Shown here: positions 1 to 9,502 of the stretch, one piece after another | Position numbering within the stretch: the first letter of the stretch is position 1 | Layout: each line of letters begins with the position of its first letter | NCBI RefSeq assembly: GCF_002742635.1 | Contig: NZ_PEGF01000001.1 | Span: 2,356,001-2,420,000, forward strand | Direction of reading: 5' to 3' | Origin: Caulobacter sp. X | GTDB lineage: Bacteria; Pseudomonadota; Alphaproteobacteria; Caulobacterales; Caulobacteraceae | Length of the DNA stretch: 64,000 bases | Made by a program: the position numbers and the translations under genes | Notes under the pieces: model-generated | Seen by the model: only the letters and a program-made list of their open reading frames with translations | The model's database searches: none | Told to the model about the DNA's origin: nothing

Positions 1-40
1 GACGGGCGCGGGTGATCCAGACCGGCGCGCCCTTCGCCAT
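1..40 (-). CDS. hemD: Uroporphyrinogen-III synthase, N-terminal 13 codons only (cut by window edge)
   Basis: Reading the minus strand from an ATG at position 40 gives MAKGAPVWITRAR before the window ends. This short start with the W-I-T-R-A-R pattern is typical of uroporphyrinogen-III synthase, and it begins 3 bases after the hemC stop, the usual hemC-hemD order. The enzyme would cyclise the hydroxymethylbilane made by HemC. Only the first 13 residues are visible, so the call rests mostly on context. Confidence 0.6.
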   Translation of the reverse strand, partial: MAKGAPVWITRAR

Positions 41-43
41 GCC

Positions 44-1045
44 CTATTCCGGCAGCAGGATGGCGTCGCCGCCCTCGGCGCGCACCTCGCCGCCCAGCTT
101 CAGGCCCAGCGCCAGGGCCTCGCCCGCGTCGTCGGCGCCCGACAAGGTGATCTCGCCGTGGCGGCGGAAGCGCTGGGCGCCGTTCGGGGTCAAGGCCTCG
201 ACGATCATCGACAGGCGCGCGCCGTCCAGGGTGGCGCGGGCGCCGATGGCGGTGCGGCACGAGCCTTCCAGGGCCAGCAGCGCCCCGCGCTCGGCGGCCA
301 CGGCGATCGTGGTCGGGCGACAACGGATCGCGTCCAGCCACGGCGCGCCGACATCCTCGGCGCGCGTCTCGATGACCAGGGCGCCCTGGCCCGGCGCGGG
401 CGGGCAGGCGTCGGGGTCGATCCAGCTCTTGGTCAGGTGGCCAAGGCCCAGGCGGTTCAGGCCCGACTGGGCCAGCAGGATGGCGTCGGCCTCGCCGCGC
501 TCCAGCTTGGCCAGGCGGGTGTCGACATTACCGCGCAGCATGACGATCTCGAGATCGGGCCGCACGTGCAGGGCCTGGGCCTGGCGACGCAAGGACGCGG
601 TGCCGAGGCGCGCGCCCTTGGGCAGGTCCTCCAGCCGCTCGCAGATGTGGCTGATGAAGGCGTCGCGCGGGTCTTCGCGCTCTGGCGTCGCGGCCAGGAC
701 GAGGCCCGGCGGCAGCTCGGCCGGCATGTCCTTCAGCGAGTGGACCGCGCAGTCGATGCGGCCGTCCAGCAGGGCTTCCTCGATCTCCTTTGTGAAGAGG
801 CCCTTGCCGCCGATCTCCATCAGGCGGCGGTCCTGGATGCGGTCGCCGCTGGTGACGATCGGGATCAGGGGCGCCACGGCCTCGATCTCGTCCTTGGAGG
901 CGCCGGCCGGGGCGCCGAGCGCGGCGGCGATACGGGCCTGCATCAGTCCAGATTGCGCCAGCGAGAGCTTGGAGCCGCGCGCGCCGATGCGGATGGGAGG
1001 TTGCCGGGACACGGTCGGAACGTTACCTGCGGATGCGAAATTCAT
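44..1045 (-). CDS. hemC: Porphobilinogen deaminase (hydroxymethylbilane synthase)
   Basis: A cytosolic enzyme that polymerises four porphobilinogens into hydroxymethylbilane in heme and siroheme synthesis. The 333-residue product has the family core: R-I-G-A-R-G-S-K-L-S near residues 19-28, the catalytic-loop K-D-M-P at 105-108, the substrate-binding L-G-T-A-S-L-R-R around 147-154, and the dipyrromethane-cofactor cysteine in G-S-C-R at C263. The frame stays open upstream to 1405, but that extension runs antisense through tsaD and has no family similarity, so I start at ATG 1045, just before the conserved region. It is followed by hemD after 3 bases and diverges from tsaD with a 37-base gap. 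Confidence 0.95.
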   Translation of the reverse strand: MNFASAGNVPTVSRQPPIRIGARGSKLSLAQSGLMQARIAAALGAPAGASKDEIEAVAPLIPIVTSGDRIQDRRLMEIGGKGLFTKEIEEALLDGRIDCAVHSLKDMPAELPPGLVLAATPEREDPRDAFISHICERLEDLPKGARLGTASLRRQAQALHVRPDLEIVMLRGNVDTRLAKLERGEADAILLAQSGLNRLGLGHLTKSWIDPDACPPAPGQGALVIETRAEDVGAPWLDAIRCRPTTIAVAAERGALLALEGSCRTAIGARATLDGARLSMIVEALTPNGAQRFRRHGEITLSGADDAGEALALGLKLGGEVRAEGGDAILLPE

Positions 1046-1082
1046 CCTCGCTGCTACAGGAGCGGCGAAAGGCCCGCAACCA

Positions 1083-2186
1083 ATGACCTCCCTTAAGCCC
1101 TCGGGGCTCACGATCCTTGGCCTGGAGACCAGCTGCGACGAGACCGCGGCCTCGGTCGTGCGCCGGGACGAGGACGGGACGGTCCAGGTGCTGTCCTCGA
1201 TCATCGGGACCCAATTCGAGCAGCACGCGCCGTTCGGCGGGGTGGTGCCAGAGCTGGCGGCCCGGGCCCATGTCGAGTCGATCGACGCCATCGCCGCCGA
1301 GGCCATGCGGGCGGCGGGTCTCGGCTTCGAAGACCTCGACGGCGTGGCGGCCACGGCGGGCCCCGGCCTGGTCGGCGGGGTAATGGTCGGCCTGGCGTTC
1401 GGCAAGGCGGTGTCGCTGGCGCGCGACGTGCCGCTGGTGGCGGTGAACCACCTGGAAGGCCACGCGGTCTCGGCCCGCCTGGGCGCGGACGTCGGCTATC
1501 CGTTCCTGCTGCTGCTGGTCTCTGGCGGCCACTGCCAGCTCCTGGAGGTGGCCGGGGTCGGCGCCTGCAAGCGGCTGGGCACCACGATCGACGACGCGGC
1601 GGGCGAGGCCTTCGACAAGATCGGCAAGAGCCTGGGCTTGCCCTATCCGGGCGGTCCGGCGCTGGAGAAACTGGCCGTCGGCGGGAATCCCGACCGCTAT
1701 CCGCTGCCGCGCGCCCTGCTCGGCCGCAAGGACTGCGACTTCTCGTTCTCGGGCCTGAAGACCGCCGCCGCGCGGATCGCCGAGACCCTGACCACGGGCG
1801 AGGAGCGCCGCGACCTGGCCGCCGGCGTCCAGGCCGCCATCGCCCGCCAGCTGTCCGAGCGGGTCGATCGGGCGATGAAGCTCTACAAGGAAAGCCACGG
1901 AGCGGACGACCTGCGCTTCGTCGTCGCCGGCGGCGTGGCCGCCAACGGCGCGGTGCGCGCGGCCCTGCTGGCCAATTGCGAGAAGAACGGCTTTTCGTTC
2001 GCCGCCCCGCCCCTGGCCTACTGCACCGACAACGCCGCCATGATCGCCCTGGCCGGCGCCGAGCGGCTGGCCCTGGGCATTTCCGACGATCTCGACGCCG
2101 TCGCCCGTCCGCGCTGGCCGCTGGACGAGGCCGCCGCGCTCGCCAATCCCGCCAACGCTTACGGCCGCAAGGGAGCCAAGGCATGA
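1083..2186 (+). CDS. tsaD: tRNA N6-threonylcarbamoyladenosine transferase subunit TsaD
   Basis: Catalytic subunit that transfers threonylcarbamoyl from TC-AMP to A37 of ANN-decoding tRNAs, acting with TsaB and TsaE. The 367-residue protein begins [11 protein letters not shown] and carries the metal-binding V-N-H-L-E-G-H (H123, H127), the V-S-G-G-H loop near 147-150, and a late C-T-D-N-A-A-M metal motif. The open frame extends far upstream antisense to hemC; ATG 1083 is chosen because the conserved N-terminus starts about ten residues later. Its stop overlaps the gpsA start as ATGA, so the two are probably translationally coupled. The partner gene tsaB is in the same window at 46.6-47.2 kb. 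Confidence 0.96.
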   Translation: MTSLKPSGLTILGLETSCDETAASVVRRDEDGTVQVLSSIIGTQFEQHAPFGGVVPELAARAHVESIDAIAAEAMRAAGLGFEDLDGVAATAGPGLVGGVMVGLAFGKAVSLARDVPLVAVNHLEGHAVSARLGADVGYPFLLLLVSGGHCQLLEVAGVGACKRLGTTIDDAAGEAFDKIGKSLGLPYPGGPALEKLAVGGNPDRYPLPRALLGRKDCDFSFSGLKTAAARIAETLTTGEERRDLAAGVQAAIARQLSERVDRAMKLYKESHGADDLRFVVAGGVAANGAVRAALLANCEKNGFSFAAPPLAYCTDNAAMIALAGAERLALGISDDLDAVARPRWPLDEAAALANPANAYGRKGAKA

Positions 2187-3181
2187 CCTTCCACCATGCG
2201 GGCGTGATCGGCGCCGGCGCCTGGGGCACGGCCCTGGCCCAGGTCTGCGCGCGCGCCGGTCTTCAAGTCACCCTGCAGGCCCGCGAGGCCGAGGTGGTCG
2301 CCTCGATCAACGACGCGCACGAGAACGCCCTGTTCCTGCCGGCCGTGACGCTGGAGCCGGCGATCCACGCCGCCGCCGAGATGAGCGCCCTGGCCGCCTG
2401 CGACCTGATCCTGGCCGTCGCCCCGGCCCAGCACCTGCGCTCGGCCTTGGGCGCCCTGGCGCCGCACCTGAAGCCGGGCGTCCCGGTCGTGCTCTGCGCC
2501 AAGGGCGTCGAGCAGGGCTCGCTGAAGCTGATGACCGAGGTCGCGGCCGAGACCATTCCCGGCGCGCCGATCGCGGTGCTGTCCGGCCCCAGCTTCGCGG
2601 GCGAGGTGGCCCGGGGGCTGCCAACCGCCGTCACCCTGGCCTGCGACGACGAGAGCTTGGCCCGCGCCATCGCCCACGCCATCGCCACCCCGACCTTCCG
2701 CCCCTATGTCGCCGGCGACATGATCGGGGCCGAGGCCGGCGGCGCCGTGAAGAACGTCCTGGCCATCGCCTGCGGCGTCGTCGAGGGCAAGGGCCTGGGT
2801 CGCAGCGCCCACGCCTCGGTGATCACGCGCGGCTTCGCCGAACTGACCCGCTTCGCCGTGGCGCTCGGCGCCCGGGCCGAGACGCTGAACGGCCTGTGCG
2901 GCCTGGGCGACCTGGTGCTCACCTGCTCCAGCCCGCAGTCGCGCAACATGAGCGTCGGCTTGGCCCTGGGCCAGGGCCTGACCCTGGAGCAGGCGCTGGC
3001 CGGGAAGCTGTCGGTCGCCGAGGGCGTCGCCTCGGCCCCCGCCGTCCGCGCCCTGGCCCGCAAGCTGGGCGTCGAGGTCCCGATCTGCGAGGCGGTCGCC
3101 GCCATCCTCGACGGCGAGCTGGCGGTGGACGCCGCCATCGCCGCCCTGCTGGCGCGTCCCCTGAAATCCGAAGGCTTCTAG
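2183..3181 (+). CDS. gpsA: Glycerol-3-phosphate dehydrogenase [NAD(P)+]
   Basis: Reduces dihydroxyacetone phosphate to sn-glycerol-3-phosphate for phospholipid synthesis. The 332-residue protein has the N-terminal Rossmann motif [12 protein letters not shown] at 7-18, the conserved C-A-K-G around K107, S-G-P-S-F-A near 134-139, and the catalytic lysine in G-G-A-V-K-N (K190). A C-terminal helical domain with G-L-G-D-L-V-L-T-C follows. Its ATG overlaps the tsaD stop by four bases, and the YciI-like gene follows 15 bases after it, so tsaD-gpsA-yciI is likely one transcript. Confidence 0.96.
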   Translation: MTFHHAGVIGAGAWGTALAQVCARAGLQVTLQAREAEVVASINDAHENALFLPAVTLEPAIHAAAEMSALAACDLILAVAPAQHLRSALGALAPHLKPGVPVVLCAKGVEQGSLKLMTEVAAETIPGAPIAVLSGPSFAGEVARGLPTAVTLACDDESLARAIAHAIATPTFRPYVAGDMIGAEAGGAVKNVLAIACGVVEGKGLGRSAHASVITRGFAELTRFAVALGARAETLNGLCGLGDLVLTCSSPQSRNMSVGLALGQGLTLEQALAGKLSVAEGVASAPAVRALARKLGVEVPICEAVAAILDGELAVDAAIAALLARPLKSEGF

Positions 3182-3196
3182 AACAAGGATCGCCGC

Positions 3197-3478
3197 ATGG
3201 CCCTCTTCGCCATCATCTGCAAGGACAAGCCGGGCGCGCTGGACACCCGCCTGGCGACGCGTCCCACCCACCTCGATTATCTGAACCAGTCCAAGGGCCT
3301 GAAGCTGGCCGGCGCCCTGCTGGGCGACGACGGCAATCCGATGGGCTCGCTGCTGATCGTGGAGGCCGAGGACCTGGCCGCCGCCCAGGCCCAGGCCGAC
3401 AACGATCCCTTCACCGCCGCCGGCGTGTTCGAGAGCGTCGAGGTGCGGCCCTGGCGCGTGGCGATCGGCTCGCTCTAG
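3197..3478 (+). CDS. YciI-like small protein
   Basis: A 93-residue single-domain protein of the YciI (dimeric alpha/beta barrel) family. The pattern begins M-A-L-F-A-I-I-C-K-D-K-P and contains the R-x-T-H-x-x-Y-L region around 23-30, the G-A-L-L-G-D-D-G strand-turn near 39-46, and D-P-F near 71-73, as in YciI proteins. The biochemical role of most family members is unclear; a His/Asp pair has been suggested to be catalytic in some. It lies 15 bases after gpsA, behind a purine-rich stretch (A-A-G-G near 3186), and is probably co-transcribed with it. Confidence 0.88.
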   Translation: MALFAIICKDKPGALDTRLATRPTHLDYLNQSKGLKLAGALLGDDGNPMGSLLIVEAEDLAAAQAQADNDPFTAAGVFESVEVRPWRVAIGSL

Positions 3479-3486
3479 GCCAAAGC

Positions 3487-3852
3487 TTGCGCGGCGACCT
3501 CGACAATCCCGCCCGGCCCGCGGCCGGAACCCTGCTGTGCGCGCTGGACGAGATCCCCTCGTCCGGCTCGAAGGGCTTCCGGTTCCGCGAGGGCGACGCC
3601 CTGTTCGCCGGCTTCGTGGTGCGTCAAGGCGACACGCTGGTCGGCTATGTCGACAGCTGCCCCCACGCCGGCTGGCCGCTGGCGGGGTTCGCGGGTCGCT
3701 ATCTGACGCGCGAAAACGACTATATCCTGTGCGCGGGGCATGGCGCGCTGTTCAAGATCGAGGACGGCGCCTGTGTCGCTGGTCCTTGTCCGAACCAGGC
3801 CCTGGCGCCCTGGCCGGTCGCCGTTCGCGACGGGCAGGTCTTCGTTACCTGA
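3487..3852 (+). CDS. Rieske-type [2Fe-2S] ferredoxin-like protein
   Basis: A small, probably cytosolic electron-transfer protein binding a Rieske [2Fe-2S] cluster. From the start chosen it has 121 residues. The ligand pattern is clear: C58-P-H60 and C82-A-G-H85, separated by 21 residues. No membrane segment or signal peptide is visible, unlike the bc1-type Rieske subunit. There is no good ATG at the 5' end; TTG 3487, eight bases after the YciI stop, gives a sensible length but has no clear ribosome binding site, so the start is uncertain. It ends the tsaD-gpsA-yciI run. Its redox partner is not apparent. Confidence 0.85.
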   Translation: MRGDLDNPARPAAGTLLCALDEIPSSGSKGFRFREGDALFAGFVVRQGDTLVGYVDSCPHAGWPLAGFAGRYLTRENDYILCAGHGALFKIEDGACVAGPCPNQALAPWPVAVRDGQVFVT

Positions 3853-3974
3853 ACAACACCCATTCCGAGATCGCCGCGACACTATGCCACTGTCGGTTGG
3901 ACGACGTGGTTAAGCGCCGTTAGCCAAATCATCCCGCATCCTCCTCGCGTTCAAGCGAAGGCGGAGAGATCGGC

Positions 3975-5774
3975 ATGGCGTCCCTCGGGCGGAAAGTCAT
4001 GGGCGCGGCGGCGGGCGCGGCCCTGTTGTGCGCGGCGACGGCTGGCACGGGGCTCTGGGTGGCCCACAGCCTCGACCTAGCCCTGGTCCGCGCGGAAGGC
4101 TCGGCACGCATCCTGCGCCTGCACATGCACGGCGACATGATGCATGACGCCCTGCGCGCCGATGTGATGGGCGCGATCATGTCCAGCGATCCGGCGCTCG
4201 GCGTCGATCTGAAGGCCGTCCGCGCTGATCTGGCCGAGCACACCACCGCCTTCAAGCAGGACATCGCCGAGGGCGGCCAACTGGCCCACGATCCGGCGGT
4301 GAGCGTGGCCCTCTCCGAGGTCAAGGCGCCGCTGGCCGCCTACATCGCCGCCGCCAACGGCATCGTCGCCATCGCCGACAGCGACCCCGCCGGCGCGCGC
4401 GCCCGGTTGGCGGGCTTCGCGACGCAGTTCTCGGCTCTGGAAGACAAGATGGAGGCGGCGTCAGGCAAGATCGAAGCGGCCGCCACCCATGACGCCAACG
4501 CCGCCAAATCCCTCGGCCTCATCGGCCAGGCGGTGATGGGCGCGCTGCTTCTGACCGCCGCCGTCTTCGCCGGCTTGCTGATCTTCGCCGCCCGCCAGGG
4601 CCTGGTCCTGCCGCTCAAGACGGTGACCCGCGCGCTCCGCGCTCTGGCGAACGGCGACGTCAACGTCGTCCTGCCGGTGATCAAGAGCCGCGACGAGATC
4701 GGCGAGATGACCCACGCCCTGCGCGCCTTCCACGATACGATCCAAGCGCGCCAGAAGGACCTCGAGGCCGCCGACGTGCGGGAGGCGCTGGAAATCGAGC
4801 GTCGTGAAGCCGAGCGCCGCCGCGACGAGGCCGACGCCGTCCAGAAGGCGGTCGTCAGCAGCCTGGCCGAAGCGCTCGACCACCTGTCGGACGGCGACCT
4901 CTCGCATCGGATCGACCGCCGCTTCCCGGAAGGCTACGAGCGGCTGCGCGTCGACTTCAACGCCGCCGTCGAGAAGCTGTCGGCCGTGATCGCCGCCTCG
5001 CTCGAGGCCTCCAACATGATCCACGGCGGCTCGCGCGAGATCACCTCGGCCGCCGACGACCTGGCTCGGCGCACGGAACAGCAGGCCGCCAGCCTGGAAG
5101 AGACCGCCGCCGCGCTGGACCAGATCACCGCCAAGGTGCGCCAGACCGCCGAGACGACCGGCCGTACGCGCTCGGTGGTCGAACGGGCCCGCGAGGCCGC
5201 CAACGCCAGCGGCGACATCGTCGACCAGGCCGTCGGGGCCATGGAGGCGATCGAGAAGTCCTCGTCGCAGATCGGCAAGATCATCGTCGTCATCGACGAG
5301 ATCGCCTTCCAGACCAACCTTCTGGCGCTGAACGCCGGGGTCGAGGCGGCGCGGGCGGGCGAAGCCGGTCGCGGCTTCGCGGTCGTCGCCCAGGAAGTGC
5401 GGGCCCTGGCCCAGCGCTCGGCGGACGCCGCCAAGGAGATCAAGGACCTGATCGACACCAGCTCGGCCGAGGTCGATCACGGCGTCCAGCAAGTCGGCCG
5501 CACCGGCGAGGTCCTGCGCGCCATCGCCGCCGAGGTCCAGCAGATCGACAGCCTGGTGCGCGACATGGCCGCCTCCGCGGCCGAGCAGGCCCGAGGCCTC
5601 GTCGAGGTCAACGGCGCCGTGGCCCAGATGGACCAGGTCACCCAGCAGAACGCGGCCATGGTCGAGCAGACCACCGCCGCCAGCCACGCCCTGGCCCAGG
5701 AAGCCACCCGCCTAGCCCAGCGCATGGGCGAACTGCGCATCAGCGCCGAGGCGCGGAGCGCGGCGGCGGCCTGA
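3975..5774 (+). CDS. Methyl-accepting chemotaxis protein
   Basis: A transmembrane chemoreceptor of 599 residues that would signal to CheA/CheW. Membrane segment 1 spans about 8-30, followed by a mostly helical periplasmic domain of about 150 residues and membrane segment 2 near 184-206. A HAMP domain sits around 208-260 and a second HAMP-like unit around 290-342. The cytoplasmic hairpin has the near-invariant tip around 442-476 ([12 protein letters not shown] and A-R-A-G-E-x-G-R-G-F-A-V-V). No CheR-binding pentapeptide is present: the protein ends in alanines. A G-G-A-G-A-G stretch precedes ATG 3975. It is a single gene, convergent on moaC with a 9-base gap. Its ligand cannot be predicted. 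Confidence 0.95.
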   Translation: MASLGRKVMGAAAGAALLCAATAGTGLWVAHSLDLALVRAEGSARILRLHMHGDMMHDALRADVMGAIMSSDPALGVDLKAVRADLAEHTTAFKQDIAEGGQLAHDPAVSVALSEVKAPLAAYIAAANGIVAIADSDPAGARARLAGFATQFSALEDKMEAASGKIEAAATHDANAAKSLGLIGQAVMGALLLTAAVFAGLLIFAARQGLVLPLKTVTRALRALANGDVNVVLPVIKSRDEIGEMTHALRAFHDTIQARQKDLEAADVREALEIERREAERRRDEADAVQKAVVSSLAEALDHLSDGDLSHRIDRRFPEGYERLRVDFNAAVEKLSAVIAASLEASNMIHGGSREITSAADDLARRTEQQAASLEETAAALDQITAKVRQTAETTGRTRSVVERAREAANASGDIVDQAVGAMEAIEKSSSQIGKIIVVIDEIAFQTNLLALNAGVEAARAGEAGRGFAVVAQEVRALAQRSADAAKEIKDLIDTSSAEVDHGVQQVGRTGEVLRAIAAEVQQIDSLVRDMAASAAEQARGLVEVNGAVAQMDQVTQQNAAMVEQTTAASHALAQEATRLAQRMGELRISAEARSAAAA

Positions 5775-5783
5775 CCCCGCTCC

Positions 5784-6257
5784 CTAGGCTTCCGCCGACC
5801 AGTCGCCCGACTTGCCGCCGGTCTTCTCCAGCAGGCGCACGGCCTCGATGACCATGCCCTTCTCGGCGGCCTTCAGCATGTCGTAGATCGTCAGGCAGGC
5901 GATCGAGGCGGCCGTCAGGGCCTCCATCTCGACGCCGGTGGGGCCCGTGGTCTTGACCCGGGCGGTGACCGCGAGGCCGCCGTCGGCGGGCTCGACCGAC
6001 ACCTCGACCTTCGACAGCGCCAGCGGATGGCACAGCGGGATCAGGTCCGAGGTCTTCTTCGCGGCCATCACCCCGGCCAGCTCGGCCACGGCGCGCACGT
6101 CGCCCTTGCGGCCGGAGCCGGACACCGCCAGCGCGAGGGTCTCGGGACTCATCCGCACAAACCCGGCGGCGACCGCCTCGCGCGCCGTCGAGACCTTGTC
6201 CGAGACGTCGACCATGCGGGCCCGGCCCTGGTCGTCGATGTGGGTCAGCTTGCTCAC
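5784..6257 (-). CDS. moaC: Cyclic pyranopterin monophosphate synthase MoaC
   Basis: With MoaA it converts GTP to cyclic pyranopterin monophosphate, the first step of molybdenum cofactor synthesis. The 157-residue product has the usual length. It carries L-I-P-L-C-H-P-L around residues 74-81 and [11 protein letters not shown] near 110-120, which form the active site. It is the last gene of moaA-moaD-moaE-moaB-moaC and starts 13 bases after moaB. It converges on the chemoreceptor gene. Confidence 0.96.
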   Translation of the reverse strand: MSKLTHIDDQGRARMVDVSDKVSTAREAVAAGFVRMSPETLALAVSGSGRKGDVRAVAELAGVMAAKKTSDLIPLCHPLALSKVEVSVEPADGGLAVTARVKTTGPTGVEMEALTAASIACLTIYDMLKAAEKGMVIEAVRLLEKTGGKSGDWSAEA

Positions 6258-6270
6258 TGTTCCAACAGCC

Positions 6271-6837
6271 TCATTTTTCGAGAAGCCGGGGCATCAGCTC
6301 GACCATGTTGCAAGGCTTGTGACGGCTGTCCAACTGCGCGGAAATGAGCTTGTCCCAGCCGTCCTTCACCGCGCCGTTGCTGCCCGGCAGGCAGAAGACG
6401 AAGACGCCGTCGATCAGCCCGGCCGTGGCGCGCGACTGCAGGGTTGAGAGGCCCACCGAGGCGTAGGACACCAGGTGGAACACCACCGAGAAGCCGTCGA
6501 TCTTCTTGTCGAACAGAGGCTCCAGCGCCTCGACCGTGACGTCGCGACCCGTCAGGCCGGTGCCGCCGGTGGTGACGATGGCGTCCACGCCCTTGCTGCT
6601 GATCCACGCCCGGACCTGGGCGCGGATCTTCTCGATGTCGTCGCGGACCACGACCCGGCCGGCCAGCTCATGACCGGCGGCCTGGATGCGCTCGACCAGG
6701 ATCTGGCCCGAGGTGTCGGTCGTCTCGTCGCGGGTGTCCGAGACGGTCAGCACCGCGACGCGCACGGGCTTGAACGGCAGCTCCGGCTTGATTCCGCCGC
6801 CCGGCTTGAGGCCCGCGTCCGACATCCGTGTCTCCAT
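6271..6837 (-). CDS. moaB: Molybdenum cofactor biosynthesis protein MoaB
   Basis: A MogA/MoaB-fold protein that binds molybdopterin and is thought to adenylylate it before molybdenum insertion. The 188 residues include [11 protein letters not shown] near 28-38 and the signature [13 protein letters not shown] around 90-102. The start could be ATG 6837 or the methionine four codons later; the first abuts the moaE stop exactly, which favours it. No moeA gene is visible in the window, so molybdenum insertion is presumably encoded elsewhere. Confidence 0.93.
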   Translation of the reverse strand: METRMSDAGLKPGGGIKPELPFKPVRVAVLTVSDTRDETTDTSGQILVERIQAAGHELAGRVVVRDDIEKIRAQVRAWISSKGVDAIVTTGGTGLTGRDVTVEALEPLFDKKIDGFSVVFHLVSYASVGLSTLQSRATAGLIDGVFVFCLPGSNGAVKDGWDKLISAQLDSRHKPCNMVELMPRLLEK

Positions 6838-7281
6838 TCAATCCCAGCGTTGCGCGTCGGTCCTATCGCGGTCCGTCGGCTCGATCCAGCGCGCGCCGTC
6901 CTGGCCGTGCTCCTTCTTCCAGAAGGGCGCGCGGCTCTTCAGATAATCCATCAGGAAGTCGCAGGCCTCGAACGCCTCGCGGCGATGACCGGCGGCGGTG
7001 GCGACAAAGACGATCGCCTCCCCAGGCGCGATGCGGCCAATGCGATGGACGATCTGGACATCCTGAAGCTGGAAACGCGCCGTGGCCTGGTCGGCGATCT
7101 CCCCGATCGCCGCCTCGGTGAAGCCGGGATAGGCCTCGAGCTCCAACGCCGCGGCCGCGCCCCGCTCGGCGCGAGCCAGGCCCACGAAGGTCGCCACGGC
7201 GCCGGTCTCGGCGCGATTGGCGCAGAAGGCCGTGACCAGGGCGCCCGGCTCGAACGGCTGGTCGGTCAGGGCGACCGTCAT
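6838..7281 (-). CDS. moaE: Molybdopterin synthase catalytic subunit MoaE
   Basis: Large subunit of molybdopterin synthase, which adds the dithiolene sulfurs delivered by MoaD to cyclic pyranopterin monophosphate. It is 147 residues, the family's normal size. Diagnostic patterns are G-A-V-A-T-F-V-G-L-A-R near 27-37, H-R-I-G-R-I-A-P-G-E around 80-89, and the catalytic-lysine region D-Y-L-K-S-R-A-P-F-W-K-K-E near the C-terminus. Its start overlaps the moaD stop by four bases, consistent with coupled translation of the two subunits. Confidence 0.96.
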   Translation of the reverse strand: MTVALTDQPFEPGALVTAFCANRAETGAVATFVGLARAERGAAAALELEAYPGFTEAAIGEIADQATARFQLQDVQIVHRIGRIAPGEAIVFVATAAGHRREAFEACDFLMDYLKSRAPFWKKEHGQDGARWIEPTDRDRTDAQRWD

Positions 7282-7517
7282 CCGCCGCTCATCGGCGGCA
7301 GGAAGGCGACCTCGGCGCCGGCGGCCAGCGCCGTCTCGCCCCGGACCAGCACCTTGTCGACCGCGACCTGGACGCCGGGCCCGGCCAGGGCCTCGGCCAG
7401 ATCGGCGTCCTCGGCGGCGAGCGCCGCGCGCAGGGCGGAAAGATCGCCCGCCTCGATCAGGCGGTCGCGCCAGCCGGCCCGGTCGGCCAGCCTTCCGAAC
7501 AGCAACACGCGCGCCAT
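7278..7517 (-). CDS. moaD: Molybdopterin synthase sulfur carrier subunit MoaD
   Basis: A ubiquitin-fold sulfur carrier of 79 residues ending in P-P-M-S-G-G. The C-terminal Gly-Gly is adenylylated and thiocarboxylated by MoeB before sulfur transfer in MoaE. It starts V-L-L-F-G-R-L-A-D-R as usual for MoaD. It lies 3 bases downstream of moaA and overlaps moaE by four. No moeB gene is seen in the window. Confidence 0.94.
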   Translation of the reverse strand: MARVLLFGRLADRAGWRDRLIEAGDLSALRAALAAEDADLAEALAGPGVQVAVDKVLVRGETALAAGAEVAFLPPMSGG

Positions 7518-7520
7518 CGG

Positions 7521-8564
7521 CTAGCCTCCCGTCGTCGACATGTGCCGCGCCACGGCCGGCCGGGCGGCGGCGATCTGGAAGTCGTGGCCCTCAGGCTTGG
7601 CGCCGATGGCCGCGAAGATCGCCCGGCGCAGCCCGGCCTCGTCGGCGCCCGACCGCAGCACGGCCCGCAGGTCGCTGGCGTCCTCGCGGCCCAGGCAGGT
7701 GTGCAGGGTGCCGGTGCAGGTCAGGCGCACGCGGTTGCAGGCGTCGCAGAAATTGTGGCTGAGCGGGGTGATGAAGCCGAGGCGTCCGCCCGTCTCGGCG
7801 ATCCGCACGTAGCGGGCCGGCCCGCCGGTGACGAGCGGGATGTCCTCCAGCGTCCAGAACGAGGCCAGATCCCGGCGCACCTCGGCCAGCGACAGGAACT
7901 GGTCGGTGCGATCCTGCTCCACCTCGCCCAGCGGCATGGTCTCGATCAGGCTGACGTCGCAGCCGCGGGCGTGGGCCCAGGCGATCAGGTCCGGAAGCGT
8001 CTTGGCGTTGTCGTCCCTCAGCGCCACGGCGTTGATCTTGACCATCATGCCAGCCGCTTGAGCCGCGTCGATCCCGGCGATCACGCGGGCGACGTCGCCG
8101 CCTCGGGTCAAGCGGCGGAAGACGACCGGATCGAGGGTGTCGAGCGAGACGTTGATCCGCTTCACCCCGTGCTGGGCGAGTTCGCTAGCGTAGCGCTCGA
8201 GCTGGGCGCCGTTGGTGGTCAGGGTCAGCTCGTCGAGCGCGCCGGACTTGAGGTGCCGCGACAGGCGCTCGACCAGGGTCATGAAACCCTTCCGCACCAG
8301 CGGCTCGCCGCCGGTCAGGCGCAGCTTGCGCACGCCCAGCGCCACGAAGGTCGAAGCCAGGCGGTCCAGCTCCTCCAGGGTCAGCACGTCGGCCTTCGGC
8401 AGGAAGGTCATGTGCTCGGCCATGCAATAGACGCAGCGCAGGTCGCAGCGGTCGGTGACGGAGACGCGCAGATAGGTGACGGCGCGCCCGAAGCCGTCCA
8501 CTAGGGCGGGCGGGCTGGTCGAGGCCAAGACCGCTTGCGCGGGGCTGTCGTCATAGGGCGTCAT
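7521..8564 (-). CDS. moaA: GTP 3',8-cyclase MoaA
   Basis: Radical SAM enzyme that rearranges GTP at the start of molybdenum cofactor synthesis. The 347-residue product shows the N-terminal cluster motif C-D-L-R-C-V-Y-C around residue 40, [10 protein letters not shown] near 80, and the C-terminal second cluster [10 protein letters not shown] near 265. It ends in Gly-Gly, as active MoaA proteins do. The frame is open further upstream, but ATG 8564 gives the normal length and lies just before conserved sequence. It heads the moa operon and diverges from the mocA-like gene with only 29 bases between starts. Confidence 0.96.
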   Translation of the reverse strand: MTPYDDSPAQAVLASTSPPALVDGFGRAVTYLRVSVTDRCDLRCVYCMAEHMTFLPKADVLTLEELDRLASTFVALGVRKLRLTGGEPLVRKGFMTLVERLSRHLKSGALDELTLTTNGAQLERYASELAQHGVKRINVSLDTLDPVVFRRLTRGGDVARVIAGIDAAQAAGMMVKINAVALRDDNAKTLPDLIAWAHARGCDVSLIETMPLGEVEQDRTDQFLSLAEVRRDLASFWTLEDIPLVTGGPARYVRIAETGGRLGFITPLSHNFCDACNRVRLTCTGTLHTCLGREDASDLRAVLRSGADEAGLRRAIFAAIGAKPEGHDFQIAAARPAVARHMSTTGG

Positions 8565-8593
8565 GTCTGACTGGAAGATAGGCGCTAGAGCAG

Positions 8594-9241
8594 ATGACGC
8601 AAAGCCATACCCCGGTCTTGGAGGCGATCGTCCTGGCGGCCGGGCGCGGCGCCCGGTTCGGCGGCGACAAGCTGCTCGCCGATCTGAACGGCGCGCCGCT
8701 CGTCGCCTGGGCCCTGCGAACCGCCCTCGCCGCGCCCGCGCGACGGGTTCTGGTCGCGGTCGGAGACGATCCGCGCCTGGTCGCGGCGTTGAGGGCCGAG
8801 GCGACAAGTCTGAAGGCCCAGGAGCGCCTTGTGCTCGTCCCCGCGCCCAACGCCGCCGACGGCATGGGAGCATCCTTGGGCGACGTCGCGGCGGCGGTGT
8901 CAGAGGATGTGGACGGCGTCTTCGTCTTCCTCGGCGACATGCCGGCGATCCGGCCGGAGACGCCGGCGCGCCTGACGGCCGCCTTGTATGGGCCCGACCG
9001 CATCGTCATTCCCGTCCACGACGGGCGGCGCGGCCATCCGGTCCTGTTCGGCGCGAACTGGCTGGCCGCCCTCAGGACGCGCACGGGCGACGAGGGCGCG
9101 CGCAAGCTGGTCGTCGAGGCCGGCCCGCGCCTCGTCGCCGTCGAGGTCGACGACCTGGGCGTGCTGCTCGACGTCGACCGGCCCGAGGACCTGGCCCGAC
9201 TCGCGGAGCCCCTTACTGAAGCGGGCGCTCGGGATCGCTGA
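8594..9241 (+). CDS. MocA/MobA-like molybdenum cofactor nucleotidyltransferase
   Basis: A 215-residue NTP-transferase family protein. It begins with the nucleotide-binding loop [13 protein letters not shown] near residues 14-26, has L-G-D-M-P-A-I around 116-122 (metal-binding Asp), and R-G-H-P-V-L-F near 149-155. The R-G-H-P-V pattern and length match MocA-type CTP:molybdopterin cytidylyltransferases, which make the cytosine dinucleotide cofactor used by xanthine-dehydrogenase-type enzymes. The neighbouring moa operon and isoquinoline-oxidoreductase-like subunits fit this. MobA (GTP-specific) is the alternative; I favour MocA from context. Confidence 0.85.
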   Translation: MTQSHTPVLEAIVLAAGRGARFGGDKLLADLNGAPLVAWALRTALAAPARRVLVAVGDDPRLVAALRAEATSLKAQERLVLVPAPNAADGMGASLGDVAAAVSEDVDGVFVFLGDMPAIRPETPARLTAALYGPDRIVIPVHDGRRGHPVLFGANWLAALRTRTGDEGARKLVVEAGPRLVAVEVDDLGVLLDVDRPEDLARLAEPLTEAGARDR

Positions 9242-9437
9242 GGATTTCCTGGATCCTGGCGACCAGGGCCAGGGCGCCTTCGGTGTCGCCGCGCTCCTGC
9301 ATCGCCGCCAGGCGCGGCACCAGGATCAGCAAGACCCTGCGATGGTCCTCGCGGATGCGCGACAGAGCTTCGCGGAACTCCGCGATATCGTCCTCGATAT
9401 GGTCTTCCGAGGACCCCGACAGCTCGGCCATGAACAC
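9213..9437 (-). CDS. Small acidic helical protein, function unknown
   Basis: A possible 74-residue protein, antisense to and overlapping the last 29 bases of the mocA-like gene. It is rich in Glu, Asp, Arg and Leu, with i/i+3/i+4 hydrophobic spacing in E-F-R-E-A-L-S-R-I-R and L-I-L-V-P-R-L-A-A-M, so it would be two or three amphipathic helices. There is no signal peptide, cysteine or recognisable domain. The ribosome binding site is weak (G-G-G-G about six bases before ATG 9437; Met3 is an alternative start). It fills an otherwise empty gap before the molybdoenzyme genes. It may be real, but antisense shadow coding cannot be excluded. Confidence 0.45.
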   Translation of the reverse strand: MFMAELSGSSEDHIEDDIAEFREALSRIREDHRRVLLILVPRLAAMQERGDTEGALALVARIQEILSDPERPLQ

Positions 9438-9502
9438 CCCACGCTTTGGCGAACAGGGTCACAATGCTCGGATAGGTCGATTCCGTCCAGCTTGCCGCGT
9501 CG

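Noticed and set aside
1046-1405. Longer HemC beginning at 1405
   Set aside because: The additional 120 residues are antisense to the tsaD start and have no similarity to HemC.
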